Positions 47,003-59,228 of a stretch of 64,000 bases of DNA are shown here, piece after piece. The notes beneath the pieces were generated by a model that was not told the origin of the DNA, made no database searches, and saw only the letters and a program-made list of their open reading frames with translations. Source of the DNA: Phlebopus portentosus (lineage: Eukaryota; Basidiomycota; Agaricomycetes; Boletales; Boletinellaceae); contig JAYXKI010000002.1 of NCBI GenBank assembly GCA_037892935.1, positions 124,001 to 188,000 of the forward strand, written 5' to 3'. The position numbers were made by a program, and so were the translations under genes. Each line of letters opens with the position of its first letter. Position 1 is the first letter of the stretch.

Positions 47003-48965
47003 TCACATCAAGTTGAAAAGAGAGGCACAATAAGCATTATTATTGTCGTTTATCGCGCCGTTGTTTCCGGAGTTGTCAGCGGAGCCGTCGACTGCAGGGA
47101 ATTCCGAAGCGCCCCAGCCACCTCTCCAGCGTCCACCTTGGCGGCATTTCGCTGCTTGCTCAAGAATATTGTGGTAGAGCGCCAAGTTAAAGCCAACACA
47201 TTGCAATCCGACGCATGCGATCTTGAGAGCTCCGGCAGAATAAAGCTGAGATACTTCATACTGAACAGTTGGGGACGTATTCTTCCGGCCCACGAGTGTC
47301 TCCTTTACTAGCACTCCGGAAGTCTGACGACGGAAGTATTGAGTATCATTCAGCTCTTGATACGACATCCTTACCTCAGCGTCGAGTTCGTTCCATTCCT
47401 TCGTGCTAAAGTCATCTAGTCGCAGTGCAACGTATTGTCCTGCATAGTACCACTTCCCCTGACGATTGTAGAAACACTCTGCATCACGAAAGTTAGCGTA
47501 TTTTGCTGGAACGGCAATGACACAATCGAACCCGTTGGCTTGATCATTCGACCTCTTGGATCAACTTCATTCCAAGAATGGGCAGTTGAGACTCGAGCCT
47601 TTGTTGTGCATTTATAAAGCGGTGTGAGGAAGTAACCGTGCTCCTCGCGATCCGGGCACCATCGAGTTGTCTTTTCATGGAACGTCCGATATCCCGAAAG
47701 GCTAAAACTTTGTTATCCATCTGGAAAGACAGGGAGACCCAAGTCTGCATACCTATTCTGGACGGAATGAGTAAAAATTTCAGCGAAGATCGTCTATGAA
47801 AGCACTCACTCCCGTAGTGTTGTTGAGAAATTCGTGAATCGGCATAGAAGGAGGGAGGATAATCGGTTTCAGCTCGTCTTCGGGAATTCCTAGAGGCATT
47901 GGAAGAGCTGTTAAGACTGCGTTCCTGGCTCTGATCATATCGATTGGGTGTCCCGAACTCGCACGAAACTGCATACAGTCAGAATCCAAGCAATTCTTTC
48001 CGTAAGGCAACGTATACTTACATTCTGAAGGTCTGCGCCAACAAGTAACTTGAGTCCAGGAGGAGGAATGGAACTCGACGGAGAGGAATGTAGAGGGGAA
48101 ACTGGATTCGAAACTTGACCGATTGATAGGTGATCGATTCCATTGGCCAGGGCATGGAGAACCTGTGGTCACTGCGCATTAGTACTGAGTGAGCTCTTGT
48201 AGCATAGTATTTCGAGACCAAACGTTTTCTCCGTATCCATTCGTGTCTACCGCAGTTATAGCAGAAGCAGCATCATCAGTCGGAGAAGAATAGTCGGAGA
48301 GGCTTGTAGTGGTCAGTGGAGATGATTCAGAACTAACGCGGGTCTGCTTCTCCGCCTCGACACTGTCTTTCAAGTTACGAATAACGTCACGCAAGCGCGA
48401 CAATTCGCCCTCCATGATCTGTCTTTCTTCTGCCCTAGCTTGCTCTGCGGCTTCCTTGATGCGTACTTCGACATTTGCAAGGCGGGACTCAAGGTCTGTC
48501 TTTTCGTTCTGAAGACGATTTATGGTAGCTGCCTTCTCCTTGATTGAATCGTACGCGGAAGCAAGGCGTTGAACAGCGGAATCGCGAATGCTTGTTGCCT
48601 CTGCGCAGCGCATTTTCTCCATCTGCAGTTCAATGGCCATCTCGGCGGCATGGAAGGGGTCCTAATGTGTTGCGATCAGCCGCTCGCGAAAATAAATTTT
48701 ATTTCCATGAGATACTGACCATGGTTCTGAGCAGTTCAATCTCGTGTCGGGCCTGCTTGAGTTCCTCCGCAAGGTCGTGGCCCTTACCAATGCCACTGCC
48801 ACCTGAATTAAAGCTTGCGGAAGCGGAAATGTTGGCACCGGTGCCTATAGGCAATGGAAGAGGTGTACTGCCACGCGATGGATAACCAGGAAGCACTGAT
48901 AGAAGTGATGCACCTTGTTGCTCTTCAGGACTTGCTAAAGGGGAACGAGACGTGTCCTCAAACAT
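47003..48965 (-). CDS. Coiled-coil protein with DUF6697-like part
   Basis: Minus-strand exons: 48965-48720, 48661-48224, 48162-48022, 47968-47810, 47757-47532, 47478-47375 and a last exon to 47003 (possibly starting at 47323 after a 51-nt intron). The first two exons encode a long coiled coil (ELKQARHEIELLRTM ... RLQNEKTDLESRLANVEVRI). The C-terminal part has GYRTFHEKTTRWCPDREEHG, then VFYN-type CFYNRQGKWYYAGQYVALRL and a Cys-containing helix near the end. This resembles DUF6697, as in the gene at 9185-10780. Exon 5 carries an in-frame TAA near 47716, just after FPDG, although the flanking protein reads well in that frame. Function unknown. Confidence 0.6.
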
Positions 48966-49557
48966 GGTCGTGATCCAAGACGAGGCTAAAGCTAAGGCCA
49001 AATCAATCAATTGAAATTCGCGACGCGTCGTCCAAATCCGGATGCCTCTCCCACGCTAAATCGGTAGCTATCCTTTTCACTCGACTTGCCTCTTTCCGTC
49101 TTGACTTACAAGCTCGAGAGACATGAAATGCTTTGCGAAAAACATTGTGAGAGCCAAATACGTCGTCAGTCAGAGGATCCGGAGTTTCTACGATTTTCTA
49201 CAGATTTTTACACCTTTTTCTTCAGTCCCGTCCCCGTTGCTCGCTTAGAGGTCAATACTTTGTCGACCCTGATTTCCTCCTCTCGACGCGGGATGGCTGG
49301 GTCTCGGCACATTGGAGCTTATCGGCAGGATCCTGGACATGGGAACGCGCCTTTTCTTGATCTGATCCCAAACGAGGTCGGGCGCGCGCGCCCAGGTTGT
49401 TTCTTTCTCCTCTTTTCTTTCATCCTGTGGAGAATCTGCTGCAGGCAGCCTCTTCTACCTTTCACGTACTCGATCGATAAAGAACAGAAATCAGACAGCC
49501 TTCTGCTCTTTAATTCCTGTTCCGCTCGACTTCGTGTCAGGCGTAAGGAAAGACACG
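48966..49557. other. Divergent promoter region
   Basis: Between the coiled-coil gene and the signal-peptide membrane gene. Contains pyrimidine-rich sequence; no gene supported. Confidence 0.45.
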
Positions 49558-50893
49558 ATGCGTTGGAGGTACTGGCAAACAAGTACGCTCTTTAGGGTTT
49601 ATCTGTCGTTACTCTGCCTCGTGCTCCAAATACATGGTTATGAAGTCAACGTGACTATCGATGATCAATTCGGCGATCCAACTACGGGACAAGTCATCCA
49701 GTACAATCCGTCTGGAGCATGGCAGTCAGGCCAGAGTTGTGAGCCATGTACTGCGAAGCCACGACCTATCAGCAACGCGCACAATGGCACATGGACAGAC
49801 GGGACGTTCTTCCCTCAGGGAACGGGTACGAATGGCTTTTCGGGTCAGATCATATCTGCGTCGGTGCCGTTCATCGGTGGGTGTCAAGACCTCCTTGAAT
49901 TGAAACTTGTCTCTTTCAATATCAGTCATGTCCTTGGGATGTACTGATCTCATCCAATCTGGACTTCTAGGGATTGCTGTATACGTCCAGGCGATTCTAA
50001 CCGGATCGATAACGTCACCCGATGGTAATTCAGACTTCACGTTCTACATCGACAATGTAACCTCTGGCGTGTTCCAACGTGCCCCGAATGGCGACAACAC
50101 GTACCAGTTCGACCAAACTGTCTTTTCTAGGACGGGGCTCTCTAATTCATTGCACACTCTTACGATAGAATCTGGACGTGCAGGTAACAAATCACTTGTC
50201 TTGCTCGATTCCATCATCTATACGTACGTTCGTTCTAATCTGAGGTTGCAAATCACTAAGCGCTCGTGTAGCAAAGAAATTCAGAATAGCACCAGCAGCT
50301 CGAACAGCACGAGCAGCCCCGAGTCAAGTTCAAGCTCTTCAAACGTAGGCATCATCGTTGGACCAGTAGTTGGAGGTGTCATCGTGGCTGGTGCAATTAT
50401 TGCTCTCCTGTTCTTCCTGCGACGTCGACGACAAGGTCAACGAGTGCGCATTCTCCTCGACTCGCCTCCGATGGAATCTGTCTCTCCTGCACGAGCTGGA
50501 TCTACCAGTAACCCAGGTCCCAACAATGATGCGTCGCACATCGATCCATTCATCACTAATCCGAATACGCCGTATACACATAGCAACTCTAGCGGCTTCT
50601 ACGCCGCGTCAAACCATGGCGCAACCGGTGCCGGCGCCACCATTACATCTCAAAGCGTCCTCGGTTTCGCCGGCCCCTCTGCACGCAGCGGTCTATCCGA
50701 GTCTGATGCATCCTCGCAGTACGTTGCGACCGGTCGTAACATGACCGACTACGTCAGGGTGGATGAGTCGCAAACTGATGTGAACACAGCGCTTGCTTCT
50801 CCACCTGCTTATAGCGAAGTCGACTCTTCTGGATCGTCCAATGTTTCGAGGCTACCAAACACCTACAGTAAAGAAGGCCTTAGGCTCGCATAG
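49558..50893 (+). CDS. Signal-peptide single-pass membrane protein (397 aa)
   Basis: Exons 49558-49876, 49971-50223 and 50272-50893, total 1194 nt. Residues 1-28 are a signal peptide. The outer domain (about 200 residues) has several N-glycosylation sites and a beta-rich look (FYIDNVTSGVFQR, HTLTIESG, LLDSIIYT). A serine-rich stalk leads to one transmembrane helix (VGPVVGGVIVAGAIIALLFF) and an RRRR stop-transfer. The cytoplasmic tail ends with SPPAYSEV, a PPxY motif that in other proteins binds WW domains of Nedd4/Rsp5 ligases. Architecture is common in mushroom-forming fungi; function unknown. Confidence 0.8.
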
Positions 50894-52423
50894 TGCATAG
50901 TGCATTGAGTCTTTTTCGCTGCTTTTTGTCGTGGTATTTATCTTTCTGGACTATGGTATACCTGAGTCGCTCTTTTCACTTCATTTCCGGACAGAGTATA
51001 TAAACGTGATCTTCGTGTATTATCACTTGCACAGCACGATGAAGTCTTCAAGACGTTCAAGTGCAAGTGCGTCCAAGGCCAGGTTGCTTGTAGATCGGGT
51101 ATAGTGTTGTACATCCAGGCGCCAAGACGCAGATTCGATACGTTTCGACATCACAATTTCTAGATGATCAGCTATCCAAATGCAACGCAACACCCGCCAT
51201 CATTGATTAGCTTTGCGTTCAATGATTGATCCTGGGCTGGTCTGTCTCTTTCTAGCTCCTTCCGCTTTCACTCGATATTGTAATACTCCGCTTCAAAGAA
51301 ATTTGATATACGCTACAGGAACTACAAAAAAGCATGCCTTTGCAAGAGCTCTTTTACCCTAGGGGCATCATGCGCTGTGTCTACATGGAACAATTCATAT
51401 CAGCCATCGAAAATCTTCAAAACGTCGTCATCCCCTTCTCCTTCCGGTACGTTACCCATGATCAGACCTGATTGTTCGCCCCGATTTAGGAAAATGTTGG
51501 TCTTACCGTGTCCATCCACACTCTTTTTCCACGCGTGAAGCAAGACGGAGTCAGTTCCTGGTTGCATACCTTCTCGTTTTCCCTCATTCATTGCGCAAGG
51601 TGGCCTCGATTAGTGACAGCTCCGCCTTTACAATTGGCGGAGCAATTTCTGAACAAGCCGTCTGCACTTCGTTCGTACTTTGATCCCGACCACAGTACCA
51701 CGAAATTTCACGATGTACTGGAGATATTCGTGACTGCGTTGTCTCCTGGGTCTTTACTTATTGCTGTTCCACCTTCTTCCGAGAATATATGGTCTTCAAA
51801 TTACAAACCGCATCTTTTACAGCGATGTTGCCGGGTCTAGATCAAGGAGGGCAATTACATCTGGGAAAAGGACTATCCGTGTGTTACCGTCGCGACAGTA
51901 AAGTACAGCCATTACTTTTGATCCCTTTCGCTGTATCGTCCATGAACAATTATCATTGCATGTATATACATATGTAAACCTTGATACTCATATAATTATC
52001 GCCGGGTGATTTTTCGTATTGGAGCTCACTCACACAGATCTTACTGTAATACTGTCTTAGCGAGCGCGCATAGCACTTACGAATGGACTAGAGAGAAGCT
52101 CTCACGCATAGGTTCAATTAAGCATGTGTATCCTTCGGTCGATTCGGAGGGTGACAAATTTACATTCATGTGGTAAACTCTCCGAATCACTCTACGTGTA
52201 TTGTGCCCTTGATTTCTTGTTTCCGTACTCACGGGCTAGGTCGTGAGTCACGCCACTGAGTTTGTTGCATATCCTCTACCGCTCCTAGGAGCGCCTGTAA
52301 TGATATCAGTCGACATCTCTTTATACTCTATTACATACGGTCGACGTAAGCCAAGTACAAAATGAAGTCCAATACAAGAAGCTCATTCTAACTCCACACA
52401 CAAGCATTTACTGTAAGATGGCT
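50894..52423. other. Unresolved region, possible gene remnants
   Basis: Protein-like stretches occur on both strands around 51400-51840 (plus: a segment with LQLAEQFLNKPSALRSYFDP; minus: one with NVPEGEGDDDVLKIFDG), but none joins into a gene. No family recognised. Could be decayed genes or coincidental open frames. Confidence 0.35.
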
Positions 52424-53072
52424 TTACTTAATTGAGCGCATACTCATCATCATGAGTCCCTTGATATCTTTCACGTGCGCTTTCTTGATCCTTCTACGCA
52501 TCGCTATAACATGAATAGAAACCCGGATGAGGGTAGTTATGCCAAACGCTACTGCGAGCAGCCAATACAGAGGGGACAGGTTGTGGGATCCTCCGAAAAC
52601 GAAGTGCAGTGGGGGAGTGTGTATATTACGAACACGGCAATGCAGCCGCCACAGAAGATTCCTACGGAATTGTAGTAGTTGCTGATAACTTGACGGCCGA
52701 AACGGAGTTTTAGTTTCGCTTTGACCGCAAAGACCTGTATTTCAGCCTGTTAGCACAAAATGCGGTTCCGGGTTTGAGATGCGAGGCATCAAAGGATAAG
52801 CTGTGCTCATAGATGTCGACATCCTTGAAATCGTCGCTCTTAGAGTCAGCCTTTGAGTCATTGAGTTTATCGTCACTATCATTGTGACCTTTTGCGCTTT
52901 TCGAAAGTTCTATCTCTTCGACCGCCAGAACATGTCGGGGACAGACGCCTCTAGCCTGACAATCATGCGCTCTGCCAGTGTCAGCGTGGAAGACAACACG
53001 AGAATGCGGGACCTCATTTATTTCCAGCTCGACAGAGCTATAAGATGTCTTCACGATGTCAGAGGAAGTCAT
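52424..53072 (-). CDS. Putative membrane protein, frame broken
   Basis: From ATG 53072 the product starts with an acidic, charged domain (YSSVELEINEVPHSRVVFHA, CQARGVCPRHVLAVEEIEL), continues through SLSFDASHLKPGTAFC, and then needs a one-base frame change at CC 52734-52735 to read VFAVKAKLKLRFGRQV and a hydrophobic segment (SVGIFCGGCIAVFVIYTL). A second change near G4 52572-52575 gives a further hydrophobic helix (PLYWLLAVAFGITTLI) and a basic C-terminus ending at 52424. Two membrane spans are likely. I do not recognise the family. Confidence 0.5.
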
Positions 53073-53640
53073 GGCTGGAAGAAATAGAAGCGCTTGTAGG
53101 GCAAGCTTTGACACAGAGAAGAGGGATTCTCCTGGGTGGGATTGAAGGAAGGAGAAACCCCGTAGTATTTGTGAAAGCGGCTCTTTATGTTGAATACCGC
53201 AACTCAAAAAGGCAATTGTTATCTCGGTGCAGAGCGGCGATTTATGACTGAGTTCCGATTATGGTCTAAGAACAGGAGTAATGAAGACTAGCAAGCAAAC
53301 AGTGTAAAGTCCTCAAGGTCACTAGATCGGTAAAGGCAAGATAAAATTCATCCAGGGCCATATCTTCACAGGCATACATTTACCAGAAAATATCAGGATA
53401 TTTCTAGAATCTTTTTTTGCAGGCTTCCGCGATATGTCAGGGGGAGGCTGATTCTGTGAGCTGTATGGAGTTATGGTACAAGAAAGTATTATTTCGAGGA
53501 CATTTCGCAACAATGGTACTGGACTTACCTCATAACAATCTAAATCCTGTGCAACTCGCCATTGCTATATGGCTCGCCTGGGTTCGGATGGTGGAATTCG
53601 ATGAATGGCATGCAATTTTCAACTTGCATATGTCTTGCAG
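53073..53640. other. Unresolved stretch
   Basis: Open frames on the plus strand at 53417-53719 may be upstream exons of the next fragment, but no consistent splicing was found. Confidence 0.3.
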
Positions 53641-53977
53641 GGCATCAGTACTTTCAAGGCAGTGCATTGTCATCCTCATGTACCTGGACTCCCAGCTCTG
53701 TTTCCCCAGGCCCCACTGAGCCGTGCCATACTCTGGCTTGTAGAAATAGGAGCATCAGGCACGTGCTCTTCAGTCGTCCAGAATGTCTGTTCAATCGGGC
53801 AAGGTGGCGATATGCTATGGCCTTCGCAGCTGGAAAGCGTGAGGAGAGCCGCGCTGCAAGAAATTCTACGGAACGTAGGCGGAGAAGAACGGCTGAAGTC
53901 TCCACACACATATTTTCATTTTTGTGCAGCGAGCTGATCGACGCAAAGAAGAATTGACGACAATGACGCCAGAGTGA
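53641..53977 (+). CDS. Possible 3' exons of an unknown gene
   Basis: A segment after an acceptor at 53640 is open to a donor at 53875, then exon 53930-53977 ends in TGA. Reading across the 55-nt intron gives RRAALQEILRN joined to RADRRKEELTTMTPE, a plausible charged C-terminus. Two other frames are also open here, so the call is weak. The 5' part was not found and the family is unknown. Confidence 0.35.
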
Positions 53978-54454
53978 TGAAGACACGTCTGCATGCTGAT
54001 AAACGGCGAACACATAAATTCTTGATCAATCTGCGAAGTTCAGTGCAATCAATGTGCACCATGATGGTGAGATTGAAAAAGTGAAAGTATCAGCCCCAGA
54101 TTCCCAGATTGTGCCCTCCTTCTTCGCCACGTAGAGCACTTGGAGATAGTATCGTGTCTGGTGAGATGTTTTTTTAGGCAGACATGGACCATCAGGCCAG
54201 GGAAGGAGCGCTACAAAATTCTCAAGCAGCTCGCTGTGTTCCGTTCGCAATGTGGCCGCGAAGAGGGAACAACCCTTCCTTGCAAAGGTTGAATGCGGAA
54301 GGTCAGGCTTGCCGAAGAAACGGGCTCACGGATATTCCGAGTATCACGTGAGACGTGGATCCCATCGACGATCTACAGCACAACTTCAAGTTCATGTTTC
54401 ATTCGATCCATCACTTGCACGAAATGAACCTGAGCATCTCGACAACCATTCATA
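53978..54454. other. Intergenic or relic sequence
   Basis: A minus-strand open frame at 54026-54250 reads protein-like (LPWPDGPCLPKK) but has no visible partners. Treated as unsupported. Confidence 0.3.
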
Positions 54455-55497
54455 ATGGTGGCTATGCCTGATTCAAGCGCAAGTGAAGTGAGTCCCCCTC
54501 CAGAGGTTTCGAAGTCCAGCAGAAACAACACCGCCGTAAATACTTCCATCAGGACTCAAGCACTTACAGCCCGGCAGGAGCGCAGACTTGTCGAATATGT
54601 GGAGGACTTGTTCCTCGATATCATGAGGAACTACAAGAAACGGTAAGACATTGACCAGAATACCTTTTATGTCCCTGTCTTGAAGTCCTTTACAGAGACC
54701 ATCCTTCGACAACGCTTCCTACCCTGCATTCCTACCTTCGCGCAACGCACACCCTCCTTTCGCTGATCCTCCAGATCCCTCCAGTAGCATCTAACCAAGC
54801 ATCTCTGCGCACGGCGCTACTTCTTCGATTCACAAGCGAAGCTCTCGCTGCAATCACTCACTATCCGCGTCCAATCCTAAACGGAAGTAGAACGAGAGCT
54901 CAGTCTCAGTCTCAATCAGATGCTGGAGGAGCTGAGACGTTGAAGGAATTACTCGACTGGCTTGATGAGCTTGACAAAGGGTGGCATGCCGTACTCTGCT
55001 CGCAGGCATGGGATACCGGTGCGCACGACGGTGTCGACGTTTACGAACCTGACGGCGACAATCTTCTTTCAAATAAATCCGATGTCGATGAGCACTTAAA
55101 ATCGAGTTCAGATCTGTCACAAACAGATGAGGACTACTCTCCAGCATCTCTCGGGAGCACATCAAGCGCACTTAGCCAAACAGACCGAACCCGTCTTCGT
55201 AGCCTTCTCCTTTCAGGGAGCTCGGCCCTGGAAGAATGGCTCGAGGGAATTCAGGCACCACCTTCCACTGCTCCTCACAGAGCCAGTTCTGAGGTACAAT
55301 CAAACGGAGAAACTCTTTCAGATGTTGAAATGGATCAAGCGTTGGAGCCAGATAACACGGAGGATGACCTCGAAACCACTCTTGAACATCTCGGTCTCCA
55401 GCAAGCATTTGATGACCTGTTTTCACGAACCCTGACTTCGATGGGAGAGCTCGGTGGAGAGGTGCTAAATGCGGGAGAGGAGCTTGAAATGGGATAA
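54455..55497 (+). CDS. Unknown conserved-type protein (329 aa)
   Basis: Exons 54455-54642 and 54696-55497, total 990 nt; a second in-frame ATG at 54464 is also possible. The N-terminus holds a helical segment (QERRLVEYVEDLFLDIMRNY) and a helical region with TLHSYLRATHTLLSLILQIPP. The second half is acidic and serine-rich with SDVD, DVEMD and DLETTLEHLGLQQAF patches. No membrane segment or catalytic motif is visible. Phase and stop are clean. I do not recognise the family. Confidence 0.7.
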
Positions 55498-55753
55498 CCG
55501 AACACGTTTGGAAAAAAAAACTGCCTTTTCTAGCGTTTTGCCACTAGTCCACTATCTCGCATAACCTGCAAGCGGAAATGTATTTTGATTGTGTCTGTAA
55601 TATTTGCAGCCAATGGAAATGCACCGATAGGGTTACTCGCTTCGATGATGTCCTTTAAGGCTTTCGAAAAGAATATGTAGATACGAACTAATCATTATTT
55701 ACAAATGATGTAAGTACAATAAGGTGATCCCTTCATCTTTGCTGATACAAGTA

Positions 55754-56014
55754 CAGGTGGTTCCATTAAGTCTCCGGCACCCCGTTTTTGGAAAGTGATC
55801 TGCATCCATTTTACAGTAGTAGAACATGCTACAATAATAATCAAGTACCTCTGGATATTGTATACTTGTGAGCAGATGTCCTATGTGTGAAAAAGCACAG
55901 TGAAAAAGATGCACGCGGGACAGGAAGACTTTGATCGACGCATTTTGTTTTCCTTAAAAGGAATGCAAATCGCTTTCCAAAAACGGGGCGCCGGAGACTT
56001 AATGGAACCACCTG
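55754..56014. mobile_element. Mariner-type MITE, 261 bp
   Basis: Near-perfect terminal inverted repeats of at least 46 bp (start CAGGTGGTTCCATTAAGTCT at 55754; complement ends at 56014), with two mismatches over 46 bp and weaker similarity beyond. A TA flanks both sides (55752-55753 and 56015-56016). No transposase is encoded. It sits between the convergent genes ending at 55497 and 56121. Confidence 0.85.
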
Positions 56015-56048
56015 TAAGTTGACGAGTGCTATTCAATGCTTGTAATAC

Positions 56049-56094
56049 CATATAAAGCATGCAAATCCTCCTTAAGGGGGCCGAAGACTTAATG
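56049..56094. repeat. Related TIR-like end, degenerate
   Basis: Read from the right (minus strand), the sequence begins CAAGTGGGTACATTAAGTCT and continues CGGCCCCC, closely like the terminal repeat of the MITE next to it, including a shared GCAAAT further in. The outside base pair is TG rather than TA, and no partner end was found. Probably a fragment of a related element in the ALG2 3' flank. Confidence 0.55.
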
Positions 56095-56120
56095 TACCCA
56101 CTTGTGATTGCTTCTAACGT

Positions 56121-57895
56121 CTAAGCAACAAGCCTATAAATGGCATAGGCAATCAATGAGATAACCACCGCCAAAATCACATCTCCCAAATAACTCGAGT
56201 TCTCTACCAGTCCCATCTGCACAGCATCATACAAAGCCTCTTGTATCCCCAGTGCCATCGCTTCCATCCCAAACAATTCTGCGCACGTGCTTTTGCGCGG
56301 TCACCTAGCGCTCGGCGCTCTTCCGCGGGAAGCTGAATTATTTCGCTAAGCGTTCGAGACCATTGTTCCTCGTCGGGGGAACAAAGCCAGCCCGTGCGTT
56401 CCTCAGGAGGGGAAACAAGTACACTCTCAATAGGCCCACCACTGTTGCACGCCAGCACTGGCAGTCCACACGCCATCGCTTCAACAGGCCCAATCCCGAA
56501 ATGCTCATTCGCAGGTGTGTACAACAACGCAAGTGTTGAAGGACTGTTAAGCAATGCTGCGCGCTGTGGAGTGCTGAAGTTGAGGAGGAAGATCACGTCT
56601 GCGTGAGTGGCGGGATATGTTCGGGAAAGTAGGTGGTCTGGAATGATGGATGACAGGGATAAGGTCGAGGATATACAATAGTCCAAGCCTGCATTTGTTG
56701 CGATGGTGAGCAACTCTTGGAAAGTATCGATATTGTCTTGAAGTCTTGGGTCAAATCCGCCTAAAATGAAGCATAAGTTACTACTTGGAAAGATACTAGA
56801 TGAGACAAAGCAGATCACCAGCAAGAACAAGTCTCAGTCGACTGTCCACAACCGGCAATGATCTGGCGGCATCCTTTTCTCGCCTCGACCGAAGCAACAC
56901 AAAAGCTCTTAAGCCGAGCGCAATATTTTTCTTCTTCTCAAACCGATTCAGCGAGAGGAGAGTTGGACTGTTCCTGTTCTTCGCAAAATCACGCTGAGAT
57001 CGAACAGTGATGAGCAGAGAACGTCATATATGTACTTACGAGACGATTTCCTGTAATTCTGGGGAATCCATACTTGTTGGAGGTGCATACGCAGAAAAAT
57101 TAATGCCTGGGTACACCACATGCGGCTTTCGAGGTATTTTGAAGAATGTGTTGAATACTTCCGCTGTGAATCGGGAATTTGCAAGCAGAACATCAGCATT
57201 TCCTAAGATCTTGTAAGTTCTTCTCTCCTGAAGACACTGCAACAGTTTAATGAACGAACCAGTGGTAATTTCCTCAAGCCAATCCATCGGCATCCTATAT
57301 AACCTTTTCAAGAATCCGCCCTTCCTCCGTATCTTTGTTCGAACGAATTCTCCATCCGCGAGTAGTTTATCGGGGAAATGGCAATAGAACACAACACGCT
57401 TCTTCGCGAATGTTCGGATTAAGGGTACGCAGGTGGAGAGTTGGTCAACGAAGAAAACATCGTACCCAGTCGCACGATCACGAAGTAGATGGAGAGTAAG
57501 ATGTAGTTGACGCAAATGTGCGAAGAGGATATGAAACTTTCCCTTATACGCTCTTGGAAAAGGGGATTTGACATGATGCACACGAAGAGTTCCTGACGTT
57601 TCAGCAAAGTCTAAATTAGTTTCCTCCGTAACAAGACGGAGTGATAAAACCGCACCGTCCCTTGTCTCCTCAAAACAATGTGCGGTGTCATGATGAGACG
57701 TGTATATATCCACTTCATGTCCTAGCTGCTGTAGTCCTAGTGCGGCATCTACTACGAGGCGCTCAGCACCGCCTATTAACGCGGACGGTAAGTTGTCGCT
57801 TAAATATGGCACAGTAATAGAATAATAGAAGACAAACCAATGCCAAGGTCAGGATGGATAAATGCAACCTTGAGGTTACCGTCTCTATCATCCAT
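56121..57895 (-). CDS. ALG2: Alpha-1,3/1,6-mannosyltransferase ALG2
   Basis: Minus-strand exons: 57895-57838, 57772-57040, 56993-56819 and 56760-56121. Adds the second and third mannose to dolichol-linked GlcNAc2Man on the cytosolic ER face. GT4 family features: FIHPDLGIGGAERLVVDAA at the N-terminus, VFYCHFPDKLL, LSLNRFEKKKN, and the nucleotide-sugar EHFGIGPVEAMACGLPVLA. A one-base gap at TT 56277-56278 hides the true C-terminus: the frame then gives LFGMEAMALGIQEALYDAV and a terminal hydrophobic anchor ending at 56121. The exon 2-3 junction is offset by one phase with the strong GTAAGT donor at 57039, so one more base error or a weaker donor is likely. Confidence 0.9.
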
Positions 57896-59228
57896 ACTGA
57901 AAAAAAGCGATAAGCCGTGTTCGTCTCTAGCAGGTCGGTGCTCGAAGGATCGTGATAAGTTATGTAGTGCCACGACACTGTAGGGCCGATCTGTACAAAT
58001 TCGGAAACGGGATCGCGGATCACTTGTTCGGCAAACGCGTCTCCTCCCGCCAGCTATGATTCCGTCACTGCCATCCGGCATCAATTCAAGATTTCCAATA
58101 ACGACTTATTTTGCTTACTTTTTACCGTTTAATCCTAAATTTGTTTGTCTCGACTCGTCTCGGTCCACTCAAGAAATTAAGCCAAATTCATTACCCATCC
58201 AGTCTATTCCGAAGGAACATAATATCGTTGAGTAAACGTCAGAAGCTGGGAGGTTTTGTATTGATACGGTGTCAATGCAGACTCCGTCATGTGCTTCCCC
58301 GAGATTCTGCTGAGTAGCTTTGCCTCTAATCCAGTCCAAGTTGAAGGCACCTCTGAACTTTTGTAGGGAAAACTGGCTCAAGCGTGTACGTTGTGGAACT
58401 GTCCCAATGTATGAACAGGTAGCTCGCAAATTGAGTTGATCTTGACGCATCACGTAGTCGACAACCAAACACAGATTATATAACGGCGTGCCCTGTCTTC
58501 AAACATCTGCTACGATAGATATCATCTACATCTTGCCACTCTTTGCGCTTTATCCACAACCCCCTTCACTTAAGCCCCTGACTCCGAGATTCTGGGAAAG
58601 TACAATGCGTAGAAATGCATCCCTCCAATCGTGCCAAACACCCAGGATTGGACATTTTCTAGTCACTTCAATGACAATGCATTCGAGTCGCCCCATTTTC
58701 ATAAGATGCTCTCAGCTTAAACATTGTCTGTTAGATAGGGAATATTTTTGTAGTGCTGAAGGAGGGACAAACAATCCGTCACTCCGTATTTCAAGGATCG
58801 GCTTTCAGACCACGAAGACCCCGGAGGAGACATGTCGTGGCTCCACCAGTGACAAATCCCGAGGTTGTTTGTACAATTGTTATAGACGAGAAGATGAGTA
58901 CAGGACAGGGTGGAAATTCACGACCTTCCGATTCCTGTGAAGACGAATCAATGATGATTCGGAGAAGGACGACTATTGTTCTATGAATGATTGGGGAGGG
59001 GGGGGGGGCTGATATTACGATTGCATGAATGCGAACAACATAGTACGGACTCCGGGATAATCACGGCTGGAACAAAGGGACATAAAAGAAAAGACATGAT
59101 GAAATTTTGCCAATATATACCTTATTCCTCGTCATTCAGTGTTCTTCGGTACGCTCCGGAGAAACGTTATGCACATACAGCACCATAGCACTCGTAAATA
59201 AGCTCCACGGGACTCAACGGCGAAAATC
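57896..59228. other. Unresolved region upstream of ALG2
   Basis: A plus-strand open frame at 58753-58986 ends in a charged C-terminus (RPSDSCEDESMMIRRR) and may be the last exon of a small gene, but upstream exons could not be joined. An 11-nt G run lies at 58998-59008. No other feature supported. Confidence 0.35.
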
